Shown here one piece after another: positions 1-9,905 of a DNA stretch of 64,000 nucleotides. The notes beneath the pieces were generated by a model. It had not been told where the DNA came from, ran no database searches, and worked only from the letters and a program-made list of their open reading frames with translations. A program made the translations under genes and the position numbers. This stretch comes from Closterium sp. NIES-65 (lineage: Eukaryota; Streptophyta; Zygnematophyceae; Desmidiales; Closteriaceae), in assembly GCA_948144175.1 (NCBI GenBank), contig CANXME010002183.1, forward strand, positions 248,001-312,000. Reading direction: 5' to 3'. Position 1 is the stretch's first letter, and each line of letters opens with the position of its first letter.

Positions 1-829
1 CCGCTAGCTCCACTCCCCCTTCACCCCCCCCTAAGTACCACTCCACCGGCTCCAACACGTCCACCCCCCCTCAGCGGCAGCCGCAGTACAGGGAGACAGA
101 GGAGGAGGAGGAGCAGGGAACGGCACACAGTAAAGTCACCCCCATACCCCTCACCCCCAAACCCTAATTCAGGAGAATGGGGAGTAGGAGGGGTGGGGCG
201 CCAGTAGAAGTACAGGGGGAATAGCGGGAGGGCAGTGGCAACGAGGAAGGGGCCCACCACGGGCCTGGAACAGACGCCCGAGCCGCGCGCAGGCGGCCCG
301 AGCCGCGTGCGGGCCTGGCGCCGTCCGTACGGGCCGCGCGCGGGTCTGGCGCAGCCCATACGGGCTTGGCGCAGCCCGTACGGGCCACGCGCTGCCTGTA
401 CGGGCCGCGCGCAGGCCACAACGGGTCCACAACAGGCCACAACACACAGGTCCCCGTCGCCCGTCGCGGCGCCTCCTGAGGTCGACGCGCTGGGTGACGG
501 GGTAGAAGCCCGCCGCGCGCCTCGGGGCGCACAGCGGGCAGAGAACCGCCGCGCGCCTCGGGGCGCACGGCAGGAAGAAAAAGTGCCGCACGCCACGGGG
601 CGTGCGACTCACAGAGTAGTGTAGGTAGTTGCAGCGGAAGCAACGTGGTGGTAAGCCCACGCATAGGATCGATCCAAGGGGATCGACCTGCTGTGATAGC
701 ATGTGAAAGTTAGAAGAGAGAAGAGAATTGCAATAGCAAGAATGAGGATACAAATAGCAAACCCTAGAAGGGTTGTACTCGCTATAGAGCACCCCATTAC
801 AGGCTAGAGCATAAGATAACATTCTGACA
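1..829 (-). mobile_element. LARD-a: 5' end of a non-autonomous LTR element, cut by the window edge
   Basis: On the minus strand this reads 5' LTR (829 to 702), a primer-binding-site variant and a GC-rich leader running off the window start. The leader shares its distal part (a CCCCCCTCAGCG-type stretch followed by GAGGAGGAG) with the elements at 1984-3571, 12083-13572 and 28166-29412. Long open frames across it are Pro/Arg-rich composition artefacts and match no gag or pol motif. The flank at 830 is the 3' tail of a plus-strand Copia element, so LARD-a is nested in it. The other end and its target-site duplication are outside the window. Confidence 0.7.
702..829 (-). repeat. 5' LTR of LARD-a
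   Basis: A 128-bp sequence starting TGTCAGAATG and ending TTCACA on the minus strand (TG...CA ends). It carries the stem GTGCTC-TATAGC-GAGTAC, one G-T pair short of the perfect stem in the other LARD LTRs. Immediately downstream (682-701, minus) is TGCTATCACAGC, two mismatches from the plant initiator-Met primer site TGGTATCAGAGC. Confidence 0.75.
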
Positions 830-964
830 TGAACTGGCCTTGTGACCTTGAACTTGTGCTCGGAATGTGTGGTGACTTTGTGATCCACCCTGAGCTTGCT
901 TTGCTTTGCTTGACTTAACTGGTCTTGTGACCTCTTGTTCTCCCCCACTTTGCCTATGGGGGTG
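830..964 (+). other. 3' untranslated tail and polypurine tract of a Copia element (Q)
   Basis: This stretch is nearly identical to the tail of element IK at about 42326-42452, which lies between the RNase H stop codon and the 3' LTR. It ends in a short purine run (GGGGGTG) directly before the LTR at 965, as expected for a plus-strand primer site. The rest of Q lies left of the window, beyond LARD-a. Confidence 0.7.
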
Positions 965-1094
965 TGTCAGAACATTATAGCTTATGCTTTTGTGTAGGCT
1001 GTAGTGGGGTAGCCCATATGGGGTACAACCCAATTAGGGTTAGCACTTGTACCCAACTGTTTCATAGTTCATTCATTTTTCGTGTTTCTTCTCA
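965..1094 (+). repeat. 3' LTR of Copia element Q
   Basis: A 130-bp LTR beginning TGTCAGAACAT and ending TTCTTCTCA. It closely matches the 5' LTR of element F (16335-16458) and the minus-strand LTRs of M and O. No primer site follows, so this is the downstream end of Q. Confidence 0.75.
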
Positions 1095-1978
1095 AGGGTA
1101 TCGTTCTATTTGCGCATTAGCAGTTCGGGCCTTCTGCACAAGCACTGCGGGATGAGTTTTCCTAGAAGGGTTCAACCCTCCCGCGGCCTCGGTGAAATTT
1201 TCCGATAACGACAAAACGGTTTTGTAAATAGCCCATGTATTTTCCGTTCATCATGCCCAGTCTGCCCAGGATGCTCAAAATGTTTCATCTCAACCAGTCA
1301 AAAATCTTCAACCTTTGGGTTCACCCTTGCCTCTCGCCTGGTATCTTTTTTCTGGTGATTCATTTCATCCCAAAGTTTCCCAAAATCGGGCATTCAGATC
1401 TGCCCGTTATTGCTTGTGCATCCCCTTATTCTACCTCGGATGGGCGGATAGGGTTTGCACGAGCGGTGCCTCGAGTTTGCCCGTAACAGAAATTTCCCAG
1501 TAAGGTCCGAACGCACTAGTGGTGATGCGTTCTTGAACCCTTGGGCGCACAAGAAATGCTACCAGGTTCGGTACACAATAACGAGTTGGGAGGCTCGACA
1601 TGGGCTTTAATCTCTGTCATGCACGATCCTAGAATATTCCTCGGGGGGGCCAAGCACCCCGAATGCGGCAACAGAACGATACCTCGGGTGCGGGAAGCTT
1701 CGTGAAATTTACTTGGGCACCAGTCGCGCTGCTTTGAAACATCCGGCCAAATCGAGGGTGTCTCAATACCTATGAAAAAGCTTTGCATTTGGAGGTTGGT
1801 TGAAGATGACCGCAAAACCCTACTTAACCGCTCTAAAGTGACCGCAAATGCTCTGAATCCAAGAATCTGGGAGCCTGGGGAGCTCCCCGCGGTGCAACCG
1901 CCCGCTTTTCCGTGGCTGCGGTGTTCCGCTTTTCCCTCCCCAAGCCTCGAGTCTGTCTCTCTCTACTTCTCGCTGCTG
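1095..1978. other. unassigned DNA, no supported gene
   Basis: Composition is closer to balanced than in the retroelement leaders. Only short unrelated open frames occur on both strands and none contains a motif I recognise. The stretch resumes at 3577 beyond LARD-b, so it is the target DNA of that insertion. It could be host intergenic sequence or an older decayed repeat. Confidence 0.4.
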
Positions 1979-1983
1979 CTGTG

Positions 1984-2114
1984 TGTGAAATTGAAACGAG
2001 AATGAAGAAGAGGGGGTTCACTAGAAAGCAGTAGGATACATATAGGAAACCCTAAGGGGTTGTACTCGCTATAGAGTACCCCACTGCAGGCTAGACAACA
2101 ATAACATTCTGACA
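1984..2114 (-). repeat. 3' LTR of LARD-b
   Basis: 131 bp, TGTCAGAATG...TTTCACA on the minus strand. The central inverted repeat GTACTC-TATAGC-GAGTAC is present. A polypurine-type tract GGCTATGGGGGTG adjoins its right edge at about 2115-2127. Confidence 0.85.
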
Positions 2115-3440
2115 CACCCCCATAGCCAAAGTGGGGTGTAATCAGCACAATGAGCAAGCAGGCATAGTGCAGGAGTTCACAATAGGTAAGTAAGGCTAGA
2201 GCTAATCACAGAGGGCAAGTGAGGAGGAGGAGAGACTGTGGGGGAGAGAAGATGGGAGGCGACTGCTGACGCTGCTGACACACAGACGAGCTGCTGGCTC
2301 AGTGGCTACCGAAGCAAAGGCCCGGACTACAGGAGTAACTGGCTCCGCGGCTAAAAGTAGCGGCAGACGAGCAACTAACCCACAGGTGACTGGAGACTAC
2401 CGGAGATTGTAGCCTCCGGACTGCTGGTGCTGCTGCCGACAAGACTGGTGCCTCCACGCAACCTCCCCCAGCTGCCCAACGCCCCTCTCACACACCCCTT
2501 GCTCAAACCCTAACCATACACCCACAGCACCCCCGTAAACCCTAAACCCCAGACGCCCACACATCCACCTCCCTCAAAACCCTAGCTCCACTCCCACAGT
2601 ACCCCCCTTAAACCCTAAATCCCAGGCTCCCACACATCCACCCCCCTCAGCGACAGCTGCAGCAGTGGGAGACGAAGGAGGAGGAGGAGCAGGGGAGACC
2701 ACACACCCGTCACCCCCTTCTTGCCACCCCCAAACCCTAACACAGGGCAGGGCGGGATGGCGGGTAGGGAGGGGGGGGGGGGGGGGGGGGGGTGGGCGAC
2801 GCGCGGCCTCCCAGGGCGCCAAAGCAGGCGGCAGAAGGGGCGACGCTCGCCCCCCCCCCCCCCCCCAGGTTGCCCCTCAGGTCGCCTCGACAGGCGACGG
2901 GAAAAGGGGGGAGGGGCGGTGCACCAGTGCGCCGCGGCTGGCGGCGGGGCATGGCTGGGGCGGGGCCGGGGCCGCTGTAGGCGACGACGGGGCCGAGGAA
3001 GGGCGGCGACGGGGCCGCTGAAGGGCGGCGACGGGGCTGCTGAAGGGGTGGCGGCAACGGGGCCGCTGAAGGGGCGGCGACGAGGCCGCGGAAGGGCGGC
3101 AACGGGGCCGCTGAAGGGCGGCGACGGGGCCGCTGTAAGGGGCGGGGGCTGCAGAAAGGGCGGCGTCGGGGCCGCTGAAAGGGTGGCGACGGGGCCGCTA
3201 AGGGGCCGAGAGGGGCCTGGAAGGGTGGCGACGGGCTGCAAAAGGGGCGGCGACGGGGCCGCGAAGGGGCCGCGAGGGGCCTGGAAGGGCGGCAACGGGG
3301 CCGCGAAGGGGCCGCGAGGGGCTAGGAAGGGCGGCAACGGGGCCGCTAAGAGAAGCGCGAGGGGCACACCACGGGGCGTGCCGAGCACAGAGTAGCAGCG
3401 GAAGCAGTTGGGTCCTAGGATCGGAACCACTCTGATGACA

Positions 3441-3571
3441 TGTGAAATTGAAACGAGAATGAAGAAGAGCGGGTTCACTAGAAAGCAGCAGGATACATAT
3501 AGGAAACCCTAAGGGGTTGTACTCGCTATAGAGTACCCCACTGCAGGCTAGACAACAATAACATTCTGACA
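3441..3571 (-). repeat. 5' LTR of LARD-b
   Basis: 131 bp, matching 1984-2114 except for about two substitutions. Its inner end (3440) abuts the primer-site variant, which fixes the element's minus orientation. Confidence 0.85.
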
Positions 3572-3672
3572 CTGTGACCAGCGGCACATCTGCCAACACC
3601 AGCCACTAATCTCCCTTAGAAATCCGCCATGCCAGCTCTTCTCATTCACAACTCCTTCCAACACAAGCTACA

Positions 3673-4065
3673 ATGCTGCTGGTCTTCGTAGTTCGATTAA
3701 CTTCCTCGTTCATCCAGTCCGACATGGCCTCATACTATCCGTCGTTTATTTCCGCACTTAGCTTTTGGAAGAACATCGAGAAGCAGGCAAAATCGTGCCT
3801 GCAGCAGCTGTTTACCAACAACAGCACGAATCTCACCGCTACAACGCCAATGCTGCTCGAGCTGCCGGAGGTGACGTCGGACACTGAAGCGTTGCATGCT
3901 GAAGCGTCGCATGTTGAAGCATTTGATGCTGCAGCTGTGGAAGCGAAACTGATGCCGTCAGATCCTGAAGCACAGGATGCTGAAGCCTCGAATGCAAGAT
4001 TGTCGGATGCAGCAGTCTCTATCGTTGCAGCACCGCATGCCGCGGCATCAGAGCCGCTCGTTTAG
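3673..4065 (+). CDS. hypothetical 130-residue protein, doubtful
   Basis: An ATG-started frame of 130 codons with a hydrophobic N-terminus (roughly residues 1-12) and an acidic Ala/Glu-rich C-terminal half. Variants of a 4-6 residue unit such as EALHAEA, EASHVEA and EAQDAEA recur at about residues 75-110. Codon use is less GC-skewed than in the retroelement leaders. No family is recognised. It lies just right of LARD-b and could be a degenerate host exon or a chance frame. Confidence 0.2.
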   Translation: MLLVFVVRLTSSFIQSDMASYYPSFISALSFWKNIEKQAKSCLQQLFTNNSTNLTATTPMLLELPEVTSDTEALHAEASHVEAFDAAAVEAKLMPSDPEAQDAEASNARLSDAAVSIVAAPHAAASEPLV

Positions 4066-4649
4066 CTCCAATGGCTCTATCTTTGGCGGCTTGTGCAAAG
4101 TCATCGAGTACGGTCGTAGCGTCTCGCATCCCGAAACCGAGCAAGGGAGCGATTAGGAGGCGAGTGGAGGGAACAACACTGATTCCCAGGCCTAAATGCG
4201 CCGCACCGCATAGGGAGGTGAGGGGAGTGGAAGTTGAAGCTGCAGGCAAGCGGCCTCGTAGGACGTCCAAGGCCGTGCTGGCTGCAATCCCACGTCGACC
4301 ATGTCGCCCTTGACTGCTGCACGCATAAAAAAATAAAAGAGAAAAAAGGCAAAAAAAAAAAGCTATCACTGAAATCCTTGAGAATAAAAAATGATGAAAA
4401 TGGAGGTTGAAAAGAGGAGAGCTTGGGGTATGAGATGGATGGATGGCATGAAAGGCATGTGAGAGGCACAGCACAGCAACATGCCGAGAGCACCGACTAG
4501 GGGATGGGTGTGGTGTGGATGGGGAACACGGTGGCACTACCCTTTTTTGCGCCCTACTTCACGGCAGGGTGTTTGTGGGAGTGTGGTGGGTGGTTGATGG
4601 CTGGAGGGGGTGAGGGAAAGCTGTTGTGCTGCTGTGCCTTCAATGACAC
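4066..4649. other. unassigned DNA with an A-rich patch
   Basis: Contains short A-rich runs near 4326-4392 and no open frame with a recognisable domain. Antisense frames of 130-170 codons here are Ser/Pro/Phe-rich and look compositional. Confidence 0.35.
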
Positions 4650-5389
4650 CTCCAGGCTTGAGAGCTCCTGACGGATGACTCCAGGCTTGAGAGCTCCTGA
4701 CGGATGGCTCCAGGCTTGAGCGCTCCTGACGGATGGCTCCAGGCTTGAGCGCTCCTGATGGATGGCTCTTGGCTTGAGCGCTCCTGACGGATGGCTCCAG
4801 GCTTGAGCGCTCCTGACGGATGGCTCCAAGCTTGAGCGCTCCTGACGGATGGCTCCAGGCTTGAGCGCTCTTGACGGATGGCTCCAGGCTTGAGCGCTCC
4901 TGACGGATGGCTCCAGGCTTGAGCGCTCCTGACGGATGGCTCCAGGCTTGAGCGCTCCTGACGGATGGCTCCAGGCTTGAGCGCTCCTGACGGATGGCTC
5001 CAGGCTTGAGCGCTCCTGACGGATGGCTCCAGGCTTGAGCGCTCCTGACGGATGGCTCCAGGCTTGAGCGCTCCTGACGGATGGCTCCAGGCTTGAGCGC
5101 TCCTGACGGATGGCTCCAGGCTTGAGCGCTCCTGACGGATGGCTCCAGGCTTGAGCGCTCCTGACGGATGGCCCCAGGCTTGAGCGCTCCTGACGGATGG
5201 CTCCAGGCTTGAGCGCTCCTGACGGATGGCTCCAGGCTTGAGCGCTCCTGACGGATGGCTCCAGGCTTGAGCGCTCCTGACGGATGGCTCCAGGCTTGAG
5301 CGCTCCTGACGGATGGCTCCAGGCTTGAGCACTCCTGACGGATGGCTTCAGGCTTGAGCGCTCCTGACGGATGGCTCCATGCTTGAGCC
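4650..5389. repeat. 29-bp minisatellite, about 25 copies
   Basis: Head-to-tail copies of a 29-bp unit containing CTTGAGCGCTCCTGACGGAT run without spacers. Most copies are identical; variants cluster at the two edges (GAGAGCTCC, TTGGCTTG, CTCTTGACG). Because 29 is not a multiple of 3, the minus strand reads the unit in all three frames in turn. No frame has a stop, so it yields an open frame of 29-residue repeats (87 bp period). I regard the frame as a by-product of the repeat. Confidence 0.9.
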
Positions 5390-5599
5390 TTGTAGGGAGA
5401 GTTAGAAACTAAGCAATATGTGAACTATGTACTGTAGACCCTTCCGTTGATATAGTTGCCTATGCATTTTTAAGCCTTGTCATTCATGCCCACTTGCGAT
5501 TGTTGATTGGATATTGGCGTTTAATCGGGCAATGACAACCAAAAATAGGAACCATACAACAGTATTGCAATGCACTTCCATGTCCCTGCTTCCTCACTT

Positions 5600-6135
5600 T
5601 TTCACCATACCGCATTGTTTCACCATACCTCACTGTTTCACCATACATCATTGCTTCACCATATCTACTCTTTCACCATACCTCACTGTTTCACCATACC
5701 TCACTGTTTCACAATACCTCACTGTTTCACCATACCTCACTGTTTCACGGTACCTCACTGTTTCACCATACCTCATTGTTTCACCGTACCTCACTGTTTC
5801 ACCGTACCTCACTGTTTCATGATACCTCACTGTTTCACCATACCTCACTGTTTCACCGTACCTCACTGTTTCACCATACCTCATTGTTTCACCATACCTC
5901 ATTGTTTCACCATACCTCACTGTTTCACCGTACCTCACTGTTTCATCATACCTCACTGTTTCACCATACCTCACTGTGTCACCATGCCTCACTGTTTCTC
6001 CATACCTCATTGTTTCACCATACCTCGCTGTTTCACCATGCCTCACTGTTTCACCATACCTCATTGTTTCACCGTACCTCACTGTTTCACCATACTTCAC
6101 TGTTTCACCATACCTCACTGTTTCACCATACCTCC
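5600..6135. repeat. 18-bp minisatellite, about 30 copies
   Basis: Tandem 18-bp units of the form TTTCACCATACCTCACTG with point variants (CCGTACC, CATCATA, CCATGCC, CTCATTG). On the plus strand this gives open frames of six-residue repeats in all three phases. No protein family is suggested. Confidence 0.9.
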
Positions 6136-7180
6136 TCGTTTCCCCATGCCTCCTCATTTCCCCATGCCTCCTCGTTTCCCCATGCCTCCATGTTTCCCCC
6201 ATGACTTCCTGTTTCCCCATGTCTCCCTTTTTCCCCATGTTTTCTCATGCCTCTCCATTTCTCCATGCCTCCCCATTTCTCCCTGTTTCCCCATACCTTA
6301 TTGTTTCACCATGCCTCCCCTTTACCCCATTTTCCCCTGTTCCCTCATGCCTCCCCTTTGCCCCATTTCTCCCTGTTCCCTCATGCCTCCCCTTTACCCC
6401 ATTTCTCCCTATTCCCTCATGCCCCCCTTTACCCCATTCCTCCCTGTTCCCTCATGCCTCCCCTTTACCCCATTTCTCCCTGTTCCCTCATGCCTCCCCT
6501 TTACCCCATTTCTCCCTGTTCCCTCATGCTTCACTATCTCCCCAAACCTCGTGTTTCCTCATCTCCCACTTTGACCATGCTTCCCCATGTGTCTCTGCTC
6601 CCCATGCCTCACTATTTCCCCATGCCTCACTATTTCCCCATGCCTCCCTGTATCCCCATGCCTCCATGTTACCCCTGTCTCCTTGTCATGGCTTCTTTTT
6701 TCCCCATGTCTCCTAGATTCCCCATGCTTCCCTTTTCCCCATTCTTGTCTCACGCCTGACTGTTTCCCCATCCGTGCATCCCCATAGTTCCCTCGATCTC
6801 CATGTCTCCCCATTACAACATGTCTCACTCATTCACCACTACTTTTTGTCTCCCCATATCTCCCTGTTTTCACATGCCTCCCATCTTCCACAAGACTCGC
6901 GGTTTTCCAAAAAAAATCAGTTTTTTCATGCCTCCCAATGTCTGCCAATATCCCTAAGTTTTCCCTTCACCCCATTCCTCACTAATTCCCCAAGCTTCGC
7001 TTTTGTCCTATTCTTGTCTGATTCCCCATCCCTCCCTGTTTCCACATGTCTCCCAATTTCCCCAACCTTCCCTTGTTCCCCATTCCTCTCTGATTTCCAT
7101 GCGTACCTGTTTCCTCTTGTCTCCCATCCCCCAAGCTTCCCATTTCGCATTCTCCTCTGTTTCCCATTTCCCATTTCCCA
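6136..7180. repeat. diverged continuation of the minisatellite, with a 36-bp higher-order unit
   Basis: The 18-bp unit drifts to TTTCCCCATGCCTCC forms. At about 6310-6530 it becomes a 36-bp unit (CCCCTTTACCCCATTTCTCC then CTGTTCCCTCATGCCT) repeated about six times. Further right the same pyrimidine-rich vocabulary continues irregularly. Open frames here are compositional. Confidence 0.75.
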
Positions 7181-7185
7181 TTTCC

Positions 7186-7253
7186 ATGCGTGTGTGCGTG
7201 CGTGTATGCGTGCGTGCGTGCTTGCGTGCGTGCGTGCGTGCATGCGTGCGTGT
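7186..7253. repeat. imperfect TGCG microsatellite
   Basis: A run of about 65 bp of alternating TGCG and TGTG tetranucleotides with a few interruptions (CTTGCG, CATGCG). It closes the satellite block on its right side. Confidence 0.9.
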
Positions 7254-7740
7254 TGCACATACCGGTATTTTGCGTGCTGAATTTGAAATTATGTATTTTG
7301 TCTCAACCCTCAATATTGCTCTGCGTGCCGACGACCATGCAAACCATTATGTGAGGTACGGTAAAAAAGCAGTCTATGTTTTCACCGACAGCAGCTGTAT
7401 TCTCTTTAACAGCATCTGTTGTAAACTGCAAATTACTAAAAGTGATCATAGTATCATGACGCTAATAAGAGTAGAGAATATCTGAATATATGGCTCATTG
7501 GGGTGGAAGCTTGAGATGGTTTGTGTTTGTTACGAATAGTGATATGAGAAAAGGCATTGTGCACTCCTAACCGCAGCAAGCGAAGCACACAATGCCGAGG
7601 TGCGAAGAGTCGCGTTTGGTTACGGAGCATCTGGACTGCTAGGGCAGGCAGCATCAAGCAACAGAAGTGGCGAGGATTCTGCCCAAACAGTTCTGTAACC
7701 GTCTGGAGTCGCACGGTTTGATTTTGCAGCAATAAGAGAA
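7254..7740. other. unassigned DNA
   Basis: Moderate-GC sequence with no repeat structure and no recognisable coding signal on either strand. Confidence 0.35.
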
Positions 7741-8047
7741 TGTACCCCTTAGAGTAGATTGCTAGTCTAGGTGGTTTCGTATTCCTCCTGTACTCTTATT
7801 TATATGCATGTATTTGCATGTTTTTATGATCACAATCATTTTACATTCACTCTGATTTGAGGTCAAGGGCCCACCACTACCATTCAATTGTGTGCGAACC
7901 TTTCTGGGGTGATCCTAGGGTCGATCAATATCTGATCCCAGCATGGTATGAGAGAGACTCGGGAATCCTTCGCACGCTCACGTGTAAGGATGGCCGGAGG
8001 ATCTGGAGGTCTGACAAATCTGACCGCTGAAGCGCAACCCAGCCTGG
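7741..8047 (+). mobile_element. 5' end of a plus-strand LTR element (R): LTR, primer site and gag start
   Basis: TGGTATGAGAG at 7944-7954 resembles the initiator-Met primer site and directly follows ...CCCAGCA. The LTR could begin at TGTACCCC (7741), though only one copy is visible. An ATG at 7990 opens a frame beginning MAGGSGGLTNLTAEAQ, the style of a Copia gag start. The frame is cut at 8047 by the 3' LTR of element D. Both LTR limits are approximate. Confidence 0.45.
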
Positions 8048-8197
8048 TGTCAGGATCTAGTCTAGGTAACTAGAGTAGAGAGGAGAATGGCCGATTAGGT
8101 AAGGGGGGGGATACAAGAGTGTCGAGAAATGTTCCGTACCCTCTAAGGATAACCCCTACATAGTATAGAAAGATAGAAAGCATACATTGTTTTGACA
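8048..8197 (-). repeat. 3' LTR of Copia D
   Basis: On the minus strand it starts TGTCAAAACA and ends TCCTGACA. The purine tract CTATGGGGTG precedes it (8198-8207), as in other copies. The left edge is inferred from the terminal TG/CA and the break in the gag frame of R; no second copy is present to confirm it. Confidence 0.6.
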
Positions 8198-8439
8198 CAC
8201 CCCATAGCTGAAGTAGGGGATAGCCAAACCAAACAATGGTCACAAGACCAGTCAGAAGAAGCAAGCAAAGCCCAGGGTGGATCTCAAGATCACCACGCAT
8301 TCTGAGCACAAGCAAGCGGGCACAAAGCCATTTCACATGCCGAGTTATAAGAGCAAGGCAGTACACTGATCACAACCTAGCAAGAGTAAACATGCAGGTA
8401 TAAAGATATATATCAGTGTTCGGTACAACAAGTGCAAGA

Positions 8440-9905
8440 TCAAGAGGCAAGCAGGTGAGGCAGAGTGGGCAGAAGCCCAAGAGCGGTACAAAAGCGCTGA
8501 TGATCACTAGACTCGAGAACCTTGGTGAAGACATCAGCAGTGTTGGCCCGAGAGGCCACGTAGGAAAGACGAAACTGACCACGCTGCTGCAGCTCTCGAG
8601 CAAGAAAGTAGCGAAGAGCAATGTGCTTCGTTCTGTGCTCCAATCTCTGATCATGACACAAGGCAAGCATGGCCTTGTTGTCAACGTACAGAACTAGAGG
8701 AGAGCGAGGCCGCTCCCCCAAGTTGGTAAGCAGGTAGGTCAGCCAGCGTAGCTCCAGTGCAACCATAGCCCTAGCATAGATCTCGGCCTCACATCTTGAA
8801 CTAAGCACAGAAGACGATTGAGTGGACCTCCATGAGAGAGAACCAGAGCCAAGACTGAAGGTGTACCCCTGTGACGACCGCTGAATCACCTGGTCGTCGG
8901 CCCAAGAAGCGTCTGAGTGACCTGTGAGTACCACTGAGTCCCGTCCTCCAAGAACAACCCCATGCCCGATGTACTGCACAAGTAACGTAGTACCCTCTTT
9001 TCAGCTTCCCAGTGCACCTTTCGGTATCTACCGGGAGCCACGTAGCGAGCCAGGAGGCTGAGAGGGTATGCGAGATCAGGTCATGTGCATGTCCTCACGT
9101 ACATGAGGCAACCCACTAGCTCTGGATACTGACCACTCGGCTCTATGGACTCGTCTGAAGGTGGAGCTGAGAGCGAGTGGACTGTAGGCAGAGGAGTGGG
9201 CTGTGGCGAGGACCATGTGAAGTCGAAGCGCTAAAGGACCTGGTGCACCATGTGAGACTGCGTCAGGGTGATGGTGCGCCGTGCTCTGTCTCGGGTGATC
9301 TGCAAGTCAAGATAGCTCCGCAGCTCACCAACGTCAGTGTAGGTGTGTCTCTCCTGTAGCTTTGCCTTTACTAGGGTCAATGCTTCATTGTCAGCAGTAG
9401 CAAAAACCAAGTCGTCGACGTACACGAGAACGTAGAACAGCGGCAGAGAAGTGTCGGTGCGTAAAAACAGCGGCGGGTCAGCAGAGTAAGGAACAAACCC
9501 AAGAGCCGCAAGTGTTGTCCTCAGTGTGTCGTGCCACTCGTGAGGCGCCTGGCGGAGACCGTAGACTGGTCGCCGGAGGCTCTAGTGGGTACCCGCAGGG
9601 AACGACCCAGTGGAGCCAGGTGGGCGGCGCAGCCAGATCTCCTTGTGAAGGCTGCCTTGCAAGAAGGCTGTAGAGAAGTCGAGGGAGTGCAGCTCGTAGT
9701 CACACTGGAGTAGTCATCTTTGGGGTGGGGGAGAAGGTCTGGAAGAATTCGACCCCCTGTCGCTAACCAAAGCCTCGAGCAATGTAACACGACTTGAAGG
9801 CAGGCGGAGAACCCGGCGGCCGCTTCACTCTGAAATTTCACATGCCATCGACTATGTTCGTCCCAGAAGGAGGAACCTCGTCGACGTAGGTGCCTGTAGA
9901 CTTCT
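8440..9905 (-). pseudogene. Copia D reverse transcriptase and RNase H
   Basis: RNase H (8440-8979, about 179 codons) shows DASWADD, CEAEIYA and YVDNKAML, which hold the acidic catalytic residues typical of Copia RNase H. The Copia C-terminal pattern TADVFTK is also present. Upstream, the polymerase motif YVDD lies at 9411-9422 and the N-terminal palm/fingers region (9430-9905) is recognisable (PPSGTNIV) but in shifted frames. The piece at 8980-9230 is also out of frame. It is non-functional as it stands. Confidence 0.8.

Larger units (their letters stand above)
1984..3571 (-). mobile_element. LARD-b: complete non-autonomous LTR element, 1,588 bp
   Basis: Two 131-bp LTRs differing at about two positions bracket 1.3 kb without gag or pol motifs. 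The insertion is flanked by a perfect 5-bp duplication CTGTG (1979-1983 and 3572-3576). On the minus strand the order is 5' LTR, primer-site variant TGTCATCAGAGTGG (at about 3427-3440), GC-rich leader with Gly/Ala-type triplet repeats, a region with several AAACCCTAA motifs (2505, 2537, 2610, 2732), and a tail ending in TATGGGGGTG next to the 3' LTR. With no coding capacity it must use enzymes of autonomous relatives. The near-identical LTRs imply a recent insertion. Confidence 0.85.

Noticed and set aside
1235..1503. Short plus-strand frames as host exons
   Set aside because: Two overlapping frames without conserved motif, splice context or favoured codon use.
4650..5389. CRISPR array with 29-bp repeats
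   Set aside because: Units are head-to-tail with no spacers, and the context is eukaryotic. It is a minisatellite.
5570..6759. Long plus- and minus-strand frames with six-residue repeats
   Set aside because: They follow from the 18-bp unit having no stop in any phase; no start context or domain supports a gene.
6926..7313. His/Arg/Thr-repeat frames at the TGCG tract
   Set aside because: Produced by the microsatellite, with several overlapping frames of equal length.
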